Below, one piece after another: positions 24,662-32,507 of a stretch of DNA of 64,000 nt. The notes under the pieces were generated by a model. It was given only the letters and a program-made list of their open reading frames with translations. It searched no databases and was not told where the DNA came from. Source of the stretch: DAIOEK01 sp963708715. Its GTDB lineage: Bacteria > Chloroflexota > Anaerolineae > Anaerolineales > Anaerolineaceae. The stretch's first letter is position 1; each line of letters begins with the position of its first letter. Both the position numbers and the translations under genes were made by a program. The stretch lies in assembly GCA_963708715.1 (NCBI GenBank), contig CAVPSU010000002.1, positions 615,447 to 679,446 on the forward strand, in the 5' to 3' direction.

Positions 24662-25264
24662 ATGACTTACTCAAACACCAAGCAGCCACATGTGCTTTTC
24701 CTGTTTTCTGATATAGGAGGAGGTCATCGCTGCGCAGCAGAAACAATCATTGAAGCAATCAATCTTGATTTCCCAAATCAAATTTGAACAGAAATGGTTG
24801 ATCTTTTCAAGGAATATGCACTACTGCCATCAAATCTTGCATCTGATCTTTACCCTCCAATGGCCAGGATGCCCGATATGTGGGATTTCGGATGTAGGTT
24901 GAGCGATGATCCTCAGTGTACTCGTATATTTTATAGCTTAATGCGGCCTTCTATCCGGCGAGCAATCTACAGGTTACTAAACAATCATCCATACGATCTG
25001 CTGGTCACGGTACATCCCGTCCCAGTGTTTCCAGTCAGCCGAGCAATGAAGTCGCAGATTCCACCATTTTTCACGGTTGTTGCCGATATGGTTTCGACGC
25101 AGACCTGGTAGTTTTCCCAACGGTCTGATCTGGTATTGGTACATACTGAAATTGCGAGGCAAAGAGGATTAGCTTATGGGCTCAAACCCGATCAAATTCG
25201 TGTAGTTGGGCTACCTGTTGCCCAGCGCATTGCCCAGGACCTTCACAAGGCAGCCGAGGCGTAA
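24662..25264 (+). pseudogene. MGDG-synthase-like glycolipid glycosyltransferase, degraded
   Basis: From ATG 24662, HVLFLFSDIGGGHRCAAETIIEAIN matches the N-terminus of monogalactosyldiacylglycerol synthase and processive diacylglycerol glucosyltransferases (GGGH acceptor-site loop). A TGA at about 24785 and a TAG at about 25109 interrupt the frame, but the sequence between and after them keeps family features (DLLVTVHPVPVFPVSRAM, then LVLVHTEIARQRGLAYGL and QIRVVGLPV). The C-terminal donor-binding half is missing; at about 25262 the sequence changes into a transposase fragment. Inactive. Confidence 0.75.
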
Positions 25265-25521
25265 CCCGGAGCCGACCAGCAGGCTGGCTATTTTGAAACC
25301 CATCATCGGCGCATGAATTAGATGGAATTACGCGAACAGGGCTGGTTGATGGGGAGCGGAATGATCGAAAGTGGCGCCAAACAATTCAAAGCTTGCTTCG
25401 CTTGCCCAGGCATGTGTTGGTCACGAAAGGGTCCTGAACGCTTCTTGCCCATCACCGCCGCTGTTTTGGGCAACCAGTTTGATCGGATCTGGACTTCGGT
25501 CTACAACTCGCCCCAGAACTG
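25265..25521 (+). mobile_element. transposase C-terminal fragment (ISKra4-like)
   Basis: The reading frame RMN(stop)MELREQGWLMGSGM, followed by ESGAKQFKACF and CWSRKGPERFLPITAAVL, resembles the C-terminal GSGxVES...GMRWSRxGAE block of ISKra4-type transposases. No ends or remaining catalytic part are visible; it replaced the 3' half of the glycosyltransferase gene. Family assignment is from memory of the motif and is tentative. Confidence 0.5.
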
Positions 25522-25588
25522 AAATGCACCCTCTAAGAATCTCAGATGATTCTCTTGACTTATTTAGAGTATTTAGATAAACTTAGGT

Positions 25589-25607
25589 TACTATAAAAAA
25601 TATAGTG
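25589..25607. promoter_or_regulatory. palindromic operator 1 upstream of the HxlR regulator
   Basis: TACTATA-N5-TATAGTG, a near-perfect 7-5-7 palindrome. A second copy of the same design lies at 25655-25673. Related HxlR proteins such as YodB and CatR bind TACT...AGTA palindromes, so these are likely sites for the regulator encoded directly downstream. Confidence 0.55.
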
Positions 25608-25654
25608 AGATTTTTAATTTGCCGCTATGAATGGCGTGTTTTTTTACTCATTTC

Positions 25655-25673
25655 TACTTTATTTTTTATAGTA
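25655..25673. promoter_or_regulatory. palindromic operator 2 upstream of the HxlR regulator
   Basis: TACTTTA-N5-TATAGTA, one mismatch between arms, centred 66 bp from operator 1 and ending at the Shine-Dalgarno sequence AAGGAG (25673-25678). Binding here would block transcription or translation start of the operon. Confidence 0.55.
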
Positions 25674-25685
25674 AGGAGCTAATCT

Positions 25686-26000
25686 GTGGTGGATCGACAA
25701 TGCCCAATCACGAAAGCCGCGGAAGTACTTGGCAGTAAATGGACGTTTGAAATGATTTACTACCTGAGTGAACGTATAAGGTTTTGCGAACTGCAGGAGA
25801 TCGTAGGTGGCGTTAACCCTACCACGCTGACTCAACGACTTAAAGCGTTGGAACAGGCTGGAATCATACAGCGCTACGCCATCTCCAATGCCCCTCGCCA
25901 CGTTGAATACGATCTTACAGAAAAAGGGAGAGACTTGCTCTCAGTGTTGGATACACTGGGGGAATGGGTCCGGCACTGGTATCCGGTGGAGGAAAGGTGA
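25686..26000 (+). CDS. HxlR-family transcriptional regulator
   Basis: 104 residues starting at GTG 25686, seven bases after AAGGAG. It has the HxlR winged helix: CPITKAAEVLGSKWTFEMIYYLSERIRFCELQEIVGGVNPTTLTQRLKALEQAGII, and a terminal YDLTEKGRDLL. A Cys in the position used by redox- or quinone-sensing relatives (YodB, QorR, HypR have a conserved N-terminal Cys) is present at residue 6 (DRQCPI). Such proteins repress genes for quinone, diamide or aldehyde detoxification and are inactivated by thiol modification. It overlaps the next gene by 3 bp and heads an operon extending to about 32.4 kb. Confidence 0.9.
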   Translation: MVDRQCPITKAAEVLGSKWTFEMIYYLSERIRFCELQEIVGGVNPTTLTQRLKALEQAGIIQRYAISNAPRHVEYDLTEKGRDLLSVLDTLGEWVRHWYPVEER

Positions 26001-26456
26001 AATCGACTTTACTCGCAGTGTTTGCCCATCCCGATGACGAATTATTTGTAGTCAGTGGAACATTGGCGAGATCCGCATCAAATAGCGCGCATGTGGTTTT
26101 TGTTTGCGGCACGCTCGGGGAAGTTGGGGAGATTAGCGATGCCAGCATGGCGACTCCAGAATCGCTGGCTCACTTCCGAGAAGATGAATTACGCTGTGCG
26201 ACAAACACATTAAAGATTACGGACCTGCTTTTCCTGGATTACCTGGATTCGGGTATGGAAGGAACTCAAGAAAAATTGCACTCCAAATCCTTCATTCAAT
26301 CACTTCTACACGTGACAGTCGATCCTCTGGCGCAGGAAACCTACCAGATCGGCGTGACGGGCGTGCCGACAGCTGCGATATTGTTAGCGCACGCCGAATG
26401 AAGTCTTCTTTGAGGCATTAAGACAGATCGAGGAGAAACATGGAAAAGACAAATGA
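25997..26456 (+). pseudogene. PIG-L family deacetylase, truncated
   Basis: Starts at GTG 25997 overlapping the HxlR stop. LLAVFAHPDDELFVVSGTLAR is the zinc-binding AHPDDE motif of PIG-L (LmbE) N-acetylglucosaminyl deacetylases, followed by FREDELRCATNTL. The frame ends at 26401 after 135 residues, whereas the family needs about 220; the GHPDH metal-binding motif is missing, and a neighbouring frame carries a plausible tail (NEVFFEALRQIEEKHGKDK) up to the TGA at 26454. An internal deletion with a frameshift explains this best. In actinobacteria LmbE proteins help make mycothiol; here the function is lost. Confidence 0.7.
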
Positions 26457-26516
26457 CAATCCCACTATACTACTTCGCCACAGGCTAGAGTTTGCTTATA
26501 AATTATGGAGAGAAAA

Positions 26517-27026
26517 ATGACAAACTACGATGTATTACCCCATCGAGCGGGAACTCGCCCGCCCACTACTCCCTGGATGCCGCATATGCAAATCAATTTT
26601 AAGCCGGACGCAGAGATAAAAGCGGAACTGTTCCACCGAATTTACAGCCTGCCCGACGTTCGCAACGAGCCGACGCGCATTTCCATCCCGGGAGCGCGCG
26701 CCATCTGGCTGCGCGAAGATTTGCCGTTGGCGCACGGCGAAGTCGTCCTCGAAGGCCGCGAGTTTGCTCACATCCACCCGGATGCCAGTTTACACGTCAC
26801 GCTTTCGCCGCAGCGCGCCCATGAAGCCATCGAAGCCGAATGGGCTGAATATCACCCGCTAGCGCAGCAAATTGGCATCGAAGGCATGGTACTGCTCTAC
26901 ACTCCGCGCGATCCGCAAGAACTCGACGTGATCTTCCAATTGGTGGTAGATTCTTACAATTTCGTCACTGGGCGCAGTTTGCAGCCCGAAGAGATCCTTT
27001 CTGCTGTAAATGTAGGAGAAAAATGA
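26517..27026 (+). CDS. luciferase-domain (DUF5519-like) protein
   Basis: Start ATG at 26517 (MTNYDVLPHRAG), with GGAGA upstream; the frame also opens at 26505. 169 residues containing ISIPGARAIWLREDLPLAHG and FAHIHPDASLHVTLSP, which match the small luciferase-like domain family DUF5519, in which a conserved HIHPDGSLH motif occurs. The biochemical role is unknown. The stop overlaps the start of the VOC gene (ATGA), so the two are translationally coupled within the HxlR operon. Confidence 0.65.
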   Translation: MTNYDVLPHRAGTRPPTTPWMPHMQINFKPDAEIKAELFHRIYSLPDVRNEPTRISIPGARAIWLREDLPLAHGEVVLEGREFAHIHPDASLHVTLSPQRAHEAIEAEWAEYHPLAQQIGIEGMVLLYTPRDPQELDVIFQLVVDSYNFVTGRSLQPEEILSAVNVGEK

Positions 27027-27964
27027 ACGTCATAACCCTTCCTCAACCAGTTGCCATTGCCCCACATCGAATCCACCCACAGACTCGTCCGGGTTACGTC
27101 CATCTTAAGGTCGCCAACCTTGATAACCAACTAGCTTTTTATCAGCAGGTATTGGGTTTAAGTCTGCACTGGCGGGAAGGTGACAGTATCGGGCTAGGCG
27201 CGGGCGGTGCAGATTTGGTGCGCCTTACGGAAATCCCGAATGGACAGCGCTATCGCGGTGTGACCGGTATCTATCACTTTGCAATCCTCTTCCCCAACCG
27301 CCGCGAACTGGCGCGCACCATCTCCCGTCTCTTTTCCCTGCGCTGGCCTAACTATCCCACTGACCACATCATGACCAAAGCCACCTACCTGGACGATCCA
27401 GAAGGAAACAACATCGAACTCTATTGCGAATCGCCGGAAGATGGGATTTTCGAGGTCAGGAACGGGGAAATCTATTCACGTCATGCCGATGGCAGACTCA
27501 GCAACGGACGTGAACCGCTCGACCTCGAAGCGCTCTTTACCCACTTGAGAGAAGACGACCGCCTCGACCCGCCCGTCCCGCCGGAAACGCGCATGGGACA
27601 TTTCCACCTCTACATCGCCAACATAGACAAAACGCGCCACTTCTATCACGACATGCTCGGCTTCGATGATATGGGAACGGCGCGCGCCTTTCGCATGGGC
27701 ATGGTCTCAGCTGGTGGCTATCATCATCACATCGGCTTCAACACCTGGCAGGGAGAAGATGCGCCACCTCCTCCGGCCAACGCGCTGGGGCTAAAAAATA
27801 TTTCTTTTGTCCTACCCGACCGCGCTGCCATGGACCAACTTCTGGAACGCATCGAAGAAGTCGAAATGCCTTACAATCAGAACAATGAGGGAATTCTTGT
27901 GACAGACCCCGCGCAGAACAGTGTGCTATTCTCGGTTGAAACCAATAAGGAAACATCAAAATGA
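27023..27964 (+). CDS. VOC-superfamily protein with two glyoxalase/extradiol dioxygenase domains (CatE-like)
   Basis: 313 residues with two tandem vicinal-oxygen-chelate domains: the first begins at residue 26 (GYVHLKVANLDNQLAFYQQVLGL) and carries YHFAILFPNRREL and NIELYCESPEDG; the second begins near residue 190 (MGHFHLYIANIDKTRHFYHDMLGF) with a HHHIGFNTWQG segment. Metal ligands are the His of each first strand and the Glu of the NxIELY motif; this is the arrangement of CatE/MhqA-type catechol or hydroquinone ring-cleaving enzymes of Bacillus. Those genes are controlled by HxlR or MarR quinone sensors, which fits this operon. The start overlaps the previous gene and the stop overlaps the redoxin start. 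Confidence 0.85.
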   Translation: MNVITLPQPVAIAPHRIHPQTRPGYVHLKVANLDNQLAFYQQVLGLSLHWREGDSIGLGAGGADLVRLTEIPNGQRYRGVTGIYHFAILFPNRRELARTISRLFSLRWPNYPTDHIMTKATYLDDPEGNNIELYCESPEDGIFEVRNGEIYSRHADGRLSNGREPLDLEALFTHLREDDRLDPPVPPETRMGHFHLYIANIDKTRHFYHDMLGFDDMGTARAFRMGMVSAGGYHHHIGFNTWQGEDAPPPPANALGLKNISFVLPDRAAMDQLLERIEEVEMPYNQNNEGILVTDPAQNSVLFSVETNKETSK

Positions 27965-28437
27965 ATATTGAAACGGAAGTTGGATCCCCCGCCCCCGATT
28001 TCAAACTGACCTCAAATGATAGACGGCAAATCGGGTTGACGGAATACCAAGGCAAATCGCACGTCGTCTTGTTCTTCGTGCGAGAATACAACTGAATGCA
28101 ATGCCGTTCGCATGTCGCCCAGTTGGGGCGATTATATAAAGACTTTCAGGCGGCGGGTGCGGAGGTACTCGTGATTTTGGGAGATACTTCCGAACGAACC
28201 CGCCAGTATGCGGAGACGCTCAAGACGCCCTTCCCTGTATTATCTGATCCTAACCGCGCAATATATCAGTTATTTGGGTTGGATAAAGTGGCCTTTGTCA
28301 TCCAGCGCACCGCCTCGGTGGTAGTGGATCGAAATGGTTTGATTCAATACATCAAACGCAGCGTCAATCCGATGATCTGGCTTCAGGAAAGCCTTGAATT
28401 GTTGGAGTTTGTAAAAGGAATGGAAAACAAACCATGA
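27961..28437 (+). CDS. peroxiredoxin-like redoxin with in-frame TGA at the redox-active position (candidate selenoprotein)
   Basis: Reading from the ATG at 27961 (overlapping the VOC stop), the AhpC/TSA-type start VGSPAPDFKLTS and strand VVLFFVREYN lead to a TGA at 28093-28095, codon 45; the same frame then continues MQCRSHVAQLGRL to 28437, 158 codons in all, with the remaining family features GAEVLVILGDTSERTRQYAE, PFPVLSDPNRAIYQLFGLD and VVVDRNGLIQYIKR. As I recall them, homologues have CxxC at this place, so reading TGA as selenocysteine gives U45-x-x-C48, a known selenoprotein motif. A hairpin fitting the bacterial SECIS rule follows. The alternative is a Cys-to-stop mutation; an independent start at 28096 would lack the first third of the fold. 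Stop overlaps the next gene start. Confidence 0.65.
28114..28132 (+). other. candidate bacterial SECIS hairpin
   Basis: TCGCCC (28115-28120) and GGGCGA (28126-28131) form a perfect 6-bp stem, extendable by a G-U pair, with the 5-nt loop AGTTG. The loop begins 26 nt after the TGA and has G as its second base. This meets the usual bacterial SECIS pattern (small apical loop about 16-37 nt after UGA, with a G in its first two positions). Such a short stem can arise by chance. Confidence 0.45.
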
Positions 28438-28738
28438 CGACTGCTTCAAAATTTGTAGATTGCAAACAGGAACCGGGCGTATTCGTGCCCATCGTCAACC
28501 GCGAAAAATGCGAAGACAAAGACGAGTGCGTGACGGTCTATCCGTACAATGTGTTCGAAATAGGGATTATTCCGCCGCAAGAGCGCTCCACGTTAAGTTT
28601 CGTGGGACGGCTCAAGGGCACGGCGCACGGCTGGAAACAAGCCTTCCCAGTACACGCCGAGGCTGGCGCGCTTGCGCGGAGTGTATCGTCCGTTGCCCCG
28701 AAAAAGCTATTACCCTCAAACGGGTAGCGGTTGTGTAA
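28434..28738 (+). pseudogene. 2[4Fe-4S] ferredoxin-like protein, degraded
   Basis: Start ATG at 28434 overlaps the redoxin stop. The first cluster motif reads C26-EDKDE-C32-VTV-Y36-P; in family members the Tyr36 position is Cys. Downstream, VHAEA at about 28665 is followed in the next frame by ACAECIVRCPEKAITL, the second cluster motif, so a frameshift separates the two. In the present sequence neither cluster could form completely. The gene would have supplied electrons for the redox enzymes of the operon. A sequencing error could explain the frameshift but not the Cys-to-Tyr change. Confidence 0.75.
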
Positions 28739-28742
28739 ACCG

Positions 28743-30530
28743 ATGCAGATGCCCAAATTCATCACCCCTGAGATTCGCTCCGACCTGCGCCGCATGATGG
28801 CGTTGGTCGCGCCTTATTGGGGCAGGTTTGCGTTCGCCGGATTCCTGCTCATCGTGTCCACGTTGATCGGGCTGGCAATGCCTTGGGCGATTCGCATCCT
28901 CGTAGATACGGTCTTCGTGGCAGGCAATCAGCCGCAGTTGGACTTGATTGCGCTGGGTCTGCTGGCGTTGTTTATCGTGCAAAGCCTGCTCTCGGTGGGA
29001 AACACCTACCTCATGGCACAGGTCGGACAAAGGGTGATCACCGATTTTCGTGTGCAAGTTCATGCGTACCTGACGGGACTGCCCCTGCGCTTCTTCGCTG
29101 AGCGGCGCACAGGCGAGATCGTCTCGCGCGTCAGCAACGATGTGACCCTCGTGCAGGAAGTCGTCACCGAAACGCCCATCAACTTCCTACGCCAGGTTAT
29201 CAACCTGGTGGGCGGGCTGGTTCTAATGCTGGTGATGAACTGGCAGTTGACGCTGATCATCTTTGCCATTATTCCACCCATTATTCTGATTGGCATGCTG
29301 TTTGGACGCCGTCTTCAGAGCCTTGCCACCGCCGCGCAGGATCGCATCGCCGACACCACCGTCAGTCTTGAAGAAATGTTGTCGGGCATCCGCATTGTTA
29401 AATCCTTTGCACGCGAAGCCTTTGAAAAGGGGCGCTTCCAGCACAACGCGGAAGCGGCGTACCAGACAGCCATGCAGCGGGTGCGCGTCCGTTCGGTTTT
29501 CATCCCACTGATTAGTTTTCTCGGTTTCGGCGCGCTGACTTTTCTGCTCTGGTACGGCGGGCGACAGGTCATCGCCGGAACGCTCACACCGGGCGAACTG
29601 GTGGCGTTTCTTTTTTACATGATGATGGTCGCGGGTCCGCTCGGCGAATTTGCCGGGTTGTATGCCCGGGTGCGTGAAGCCCTCGGCGCAGGTCGCCGCC
29701 TCTTTGAAATTCTGGACGCAGAATCCGAGCCATTCGAAAGCCCTATTGCAGTCGTTCCCTCCGCCCTGCGAGGTGGGGTGCGCTTTGAGAATGTCTCTTT
29801 CGGCTACCAGCCTGACCAACCTATTTTGAAGGATATCAGTTTTGAAGTTCAACCTGGCGAGATGATTGTCATCGTCGGACCGAGCGGCGTGGGCAAGACC
29901 ACCCTGGTCAACTTGCTGCCGCGCTTCTACGACGCTACCGCCGGTGTCATCGAAATAGACAGTGTGGATGTACAGCGCTACAACCTGCGCGCCCTGCGCG
30001 AGCAAATGGGACTCGTGCCGCAGGAGACCTTCCTCTTCGGCGGTACGGTGCGCGAAAACATTGCCTACGGAAAAATAGGCGCTACTTCCGCGGAACTCGA
30101 AGCGGCTGCCCGGGCCGCCAATGCCCACGACTTCATTCAGGCATTTCCCGAAGGTTACGAAACGCTGGTCGGCGAGAAGGGCGTCAGACTCTCGATGGGA
30201 CAGCGCCAACGTATCGCCATCGCGCGCATGTTGCTCAAAGACCCGCGCATTCTCATTTTGGACGAAGCCACTTCCTCGTTGGATTCTGAATCGGAACATC
30301 TCGTACTGGAGGCGCTGGAACGCCTGACGCGCGGCCGCACCTCGTTTGTCATCGCCCACCGCCTGTCCACCATTCAGCGCGCCGACCGCATCATCGTCTT
30401 ACAAAATGGACAGATTGTCGAGCAGGGTTCCCATGCCGCGCTGCTGGCAAAAAACGGTGTGTACGAACATCTCTGGTCGCTACAATTTGCCGATTTTGAA
30501 GTGCTGGAAGTCGAAAACACACCTGTGTAA
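28743..30530 (+). CDS. ABC transporter, fused permease-ATPase (exporter, MsbA/LmrA type)
   Basis: The start is taken at ATG 28743 (MQMPKFITPEIR); a TTG at 28731 is also possible. About 595 residues: six membrane helices (about 20-310; the coupling region FFAERRTGEIVSRVSNDV is typical of type IV exporters), then a nucleotide-binding domain with Walker A GPSGVGKTT, Q-loop VPQETFLFGG, signature LSMGQRQR, Walker B ILILDEATSSLD and the H-loop VIAHRLS. As a half-transporter it works as a homodimer exporting lipids, drugs or conjugates. Its place in an HxlR operon with detoxifying enzymes suggests efflux of aromatic or lipophilic compounds. Confidence 0.9.
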   Translation: MQMPKFITPEIRSDLRRMMALVAPYWGRFAFAGFLLIVSTLIGLAMPWAIRILVDTVFVAGNQPQLDLIALGLLALFIVQSLLSVGNTYLMAQVGQRVITDFRVQVHAYLTGLPLRFFAERRTGEIVSRVSNDVTLVQEVVTETPINFLRQVINLVGGLVLMLVMNWQLTLIIFAIIPPIILIGMLFGRRLQSLATAAQDRIADTTVSLEEMLSGIRIVKSFAREAFEKGRFQHNAEAAYQTAMQRVRVRSVFIPLISFLGFGALTFLLWYGGRQVIAGTLTPGELVAFLFYMMMVAGPLGEFAGLYARVREALGAGRRLFEILDAESEPFESPIAVVPSALRGGVRFENVSFGYQPDQPILKDISFEVQPGEMIVIVGPSGVGKTTLVNLLPRFYDATAGVIEIDSVDVQRYNLRALREQMGLVPQETFLFGGTVRENIAYGKIGATSAELEAAARAANAHDFIQAFPEGYETLVGEKGVRLSMGQRQRIAIARMLLKDPRILILDEATSSLDSESEHLVLEALERLTRGRTSFVIAHRLSTIQRADRIIVLQNGQIVEQGSHAALLAKNGVYEHLWSLQFADFEVLEVENTPV

Positions 30531-30578
30531 CGTCATTCAATTCCTGAATAAATCGATTAAATTAGGAGTTTATTTTCT

Positions 30579-31646
30579 GTGTCAGCCATAAATCAACCTT
30601 TTGAAATCGGATTGTATACCTTCGTCGAATGGGAAACCAACCCGGTAACGGGAACGAAACTCGACTCGCTCACGCGCATGAAAAACCTGCTCGAAACCAT
30701 CGAATTGGCAGATCAAGTCGGCTTGGATGTTTTCGGAATCGGCGAACATCACCGCCCCGATTTTCTTTCATCCTCTCCGGCAGTGATTCTGGGCGCTGCC
30801 GCAACGCGCACCAAATCCATCCGCCTCAGCACGGCTGTCACGGTGTTGTCATCGGATGATCCCGTGCGCGTCTTTCAGGATTTCGCTACTCTCGATCTGC
30901 TCTCGGAAGGGCGCGCCGAAATCATGGCAGGGCGTGGTGCGTTCATCGAGTCCTTCCCCTTGTTCGGCTATGACTTGAAGGATTACGACTCGCTGTTCAC
31001 CGAAAGTCTTGACCTGCTGTTGAAACTGCGCGCATCGGAAGTCATTTCATGGCACGGCAGGCATCGTCCCGCCCTAAACAACCTGGGCGTCTATCCGCGC
31101 CCGTTGCAACGCGAAATTCCGATTTGGATTGCGGTGGGCGGCACGCCCGAATCCGCAGCGCGTGCCGGAACATTGGGCTTGCCGATGGCGCTGGGTATCA
31201 TCGGCGGAATGCCCGAACGATTCGCACCATTAGCAGACTTGCACAAACAAGCCTGGCAGCAGGCTGGACACGATCCTGCCAAATTGCAGTTGAGCGTCAA
31301 TTCGCGCGGCTTCATCGGGGATGATTCGCAAAACGCGGCAGATGATTACTTCCCCGCGCTGCACGCGATGATGGATAAACTGGGACGCGAGCGCGGCTTT
31401 CGCGGATTGACCCGCAATGAGTTCGAAGACTCCCGCGGTCTGCGCGGCTCTGATTACGTCGGCAACCCGGATGAGGTTATCGAAAAGATTCTCTTTCAGC
31501 AAAACATTCTGCATTACAACCGCCTTTTGCTCCAGATGGATATTGGAACAGTTCAGCACAAAGAACTCATGCGCTCGATTGAACTGCTCGGAACGAAGGT
31601 CGTGCCTGTTGTCCGCAAGGAAATTCAAAGCCGAATGTCTGCGTAG
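30579..31646 (+). CDS. LLM class (luciferase-like) flavin-dependent oxidoreductase
   Basis: 355 residues beginning at GTG 30579, 11 bp after AGGAG. The bacterial-luciferase TIM-barrel pattern is clear: FEIGLYTFVE start, FGIGEHHRPDFLSSSPAVILGAAATRTKSIRL, DFATLDLLSEGRAEIMAGRG, and the C-terminal VGNPDEVIEKIL that ends many F420/FMN members. It probably uses reduced FMN or F420 to oxidise or reduce a small organic substrate. It continues the HxlR operon after the ABC exporter (48 bp). Confidence 0.85.
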   Translation: MSAINQPFEIGLYTFVEWETNPVTGTKLDSLTRMKNLLETIELADQVGLDVFGIGEHHRPDFLSSSPAVILGAAATRTKSIRLSTAVTVLSSDDPVRVFQDFATLDLLSEGRAEIMAGRGAFIESFPLFGYDLKDYDSLFTESLDLLLKLRASEVISWHGRHRPALNNLGVYPRPLQREIPIWIAVGGTPESAARAGTLGLPMALGIIGGMPERFAPLADLHKQAWQQAGHDPAKLQLSVNSRGFIGDDSQNAADDYFPALHAMMDKLGRERGFRGLTRNEFEDSRGLRGSDYVGNPDEVIEKILFQQNILHYNRLLLQMDIGTVQHKELMRSIELLGTKVVPVVRKEIQSRMSA

Positions 31647-31671
31647 ATTTTTGTAACTTGCCATATACGAA

Positions 31672-31724
31672 CGTCCGGAAGGGTTCCTTGAAAACCTTAT
31701 TTCTTCAATCAACCCTTCGGGACG
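31672..31724 (+). repeat. inverted repeat between the LLM and carboxylesterase genes
   Basis: CGTCCGGAAGGGTT (31672-31685) pairs with AACCCTTCGGGACG (31711-31724) at 13 of 14 positions over a 25-nt loop. There is no T-run. It may be a processing or attenuation site that lowers expression of the last gene of the operon. Confidence 0.35.
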
Positions 31725-31752
31725 GAATGATTAAACAATTTAGGAGTTTCTT

Positions 31753-32433
31753 ATGAATCAAATCCCTGTTGAAGAACGCACGAACCTTTCGATTTATCAT
31801 CTCACTCGTTTTCCTGCTGGCTACAATCCCGCCGACAAGGAGACGCGCTATCCTGCCATCTTTGCCCTGCACGGTCACGGCAGCAACGAGCGCGACTTAA
31901 TTGGACTCTCGGATTCTTTGCAGGATAATCTGCTCTGGATCAGCGGGCGCGGACCCGTAGACTTCGCCCCTGGCGCCTATGACTGGTACACCGTCACGCA
32001 ATTTGGCAAGCCCGACCCCGTCATTCTCGCTGCCGCGCTAGCACGGATTGACAACTTCATTACCGAACTGCTGGCAACTTATCCGATTGACCCTCAGAAA
32101 TTTTTTCTGATGGGTTTCAGTCAGGGCAGTATGATGTCCATGTCGTTTTTTCTCACCCGCCCTCAGCGCATTGCAGGCGTTATCGCGCAATCGGGCTACA
32201 TTCCCTTACAGTCTGGGCTCGTGGTAGATGAGGCGGGCGTGAAGGGCAAGCCCATCATTATGACGCACGGCTTTGAAGATTCAAATATGCCACTCGAATG
32301 GTCGCATCAATCACGCGATTTCCTTCTGAGTCTGGGTGTGGTGTTGACGTATCACAACTTTCATATGGATCACACCATCACCGCCGAGTCGCTAGGCACA
32401 ATCAAAGACTGGCTGGATATACAACTGAAATGA
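31753..32433 (+). CDS. phospholipase/carboxylesterase family hydrolase (MhqD-like)
   Basis: 226 residues with an alpha/beta-hydrolase fold: the oxyanion strand FALHGHGSNERDLIGLS, the nucleophile elbow GFSQGSMM with its Ser, the acid loop IMTHGFEDSNMPLEWS and the catalytic His in NFHMDHTITAE. The family (pfam02230) contains carboxylesterases, and MhqD of the Bacillus quinone regulon is a member with the same size. It is separated from the LLM gene by 106 bp with a hairpin and has its own TTAGGAG ribosome site, so it may be the end of the HxlR operon. Confidence 0.85.
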   Translation: MNQIPVEERTNLSIYHLTRFPAGYNPADKETRYPAIFALHGHGSNERDLIGLSDSLQDNLLWISGRGPVDFAPGAYDWYTVTQFGKPDPVILAAALARIDNFITELLATYPIDPQKFFLMGFSQGSMMSMSFFLTRPQRIAGVIAQSGYIPLQSGLVVDEAGVKGKPIIMTHGFEDSNMPLEWSHQSRDFLLSLGVVLTYHNFHMDHTITAESLGTIKDWLDIQLK

Positions 32434-32507
32434 CTGTCCGCTCTTTGAGTTAGATCAAGCGCATCATCAATAACCATACCGCAAGTTTGGATGAATCCAA
32501 CCGTATT

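Noticed and set aside
28096..28437. Independent short gene starting at the ATG directly after the TGA
   Set aside because: It would lack the first strands and half of the redox motif of the redoxin fold and has no ribosome site; the upstream part is in the same frame and clearly belongs to it.
29223..30359. Minus-strand open frame of 378 codons inside the ABC exporter gene
   Set aside because: It lies entirely opposite a gene with all ABC motifs; its composition reflects the complementary codon pattern of GC-rich DNA.
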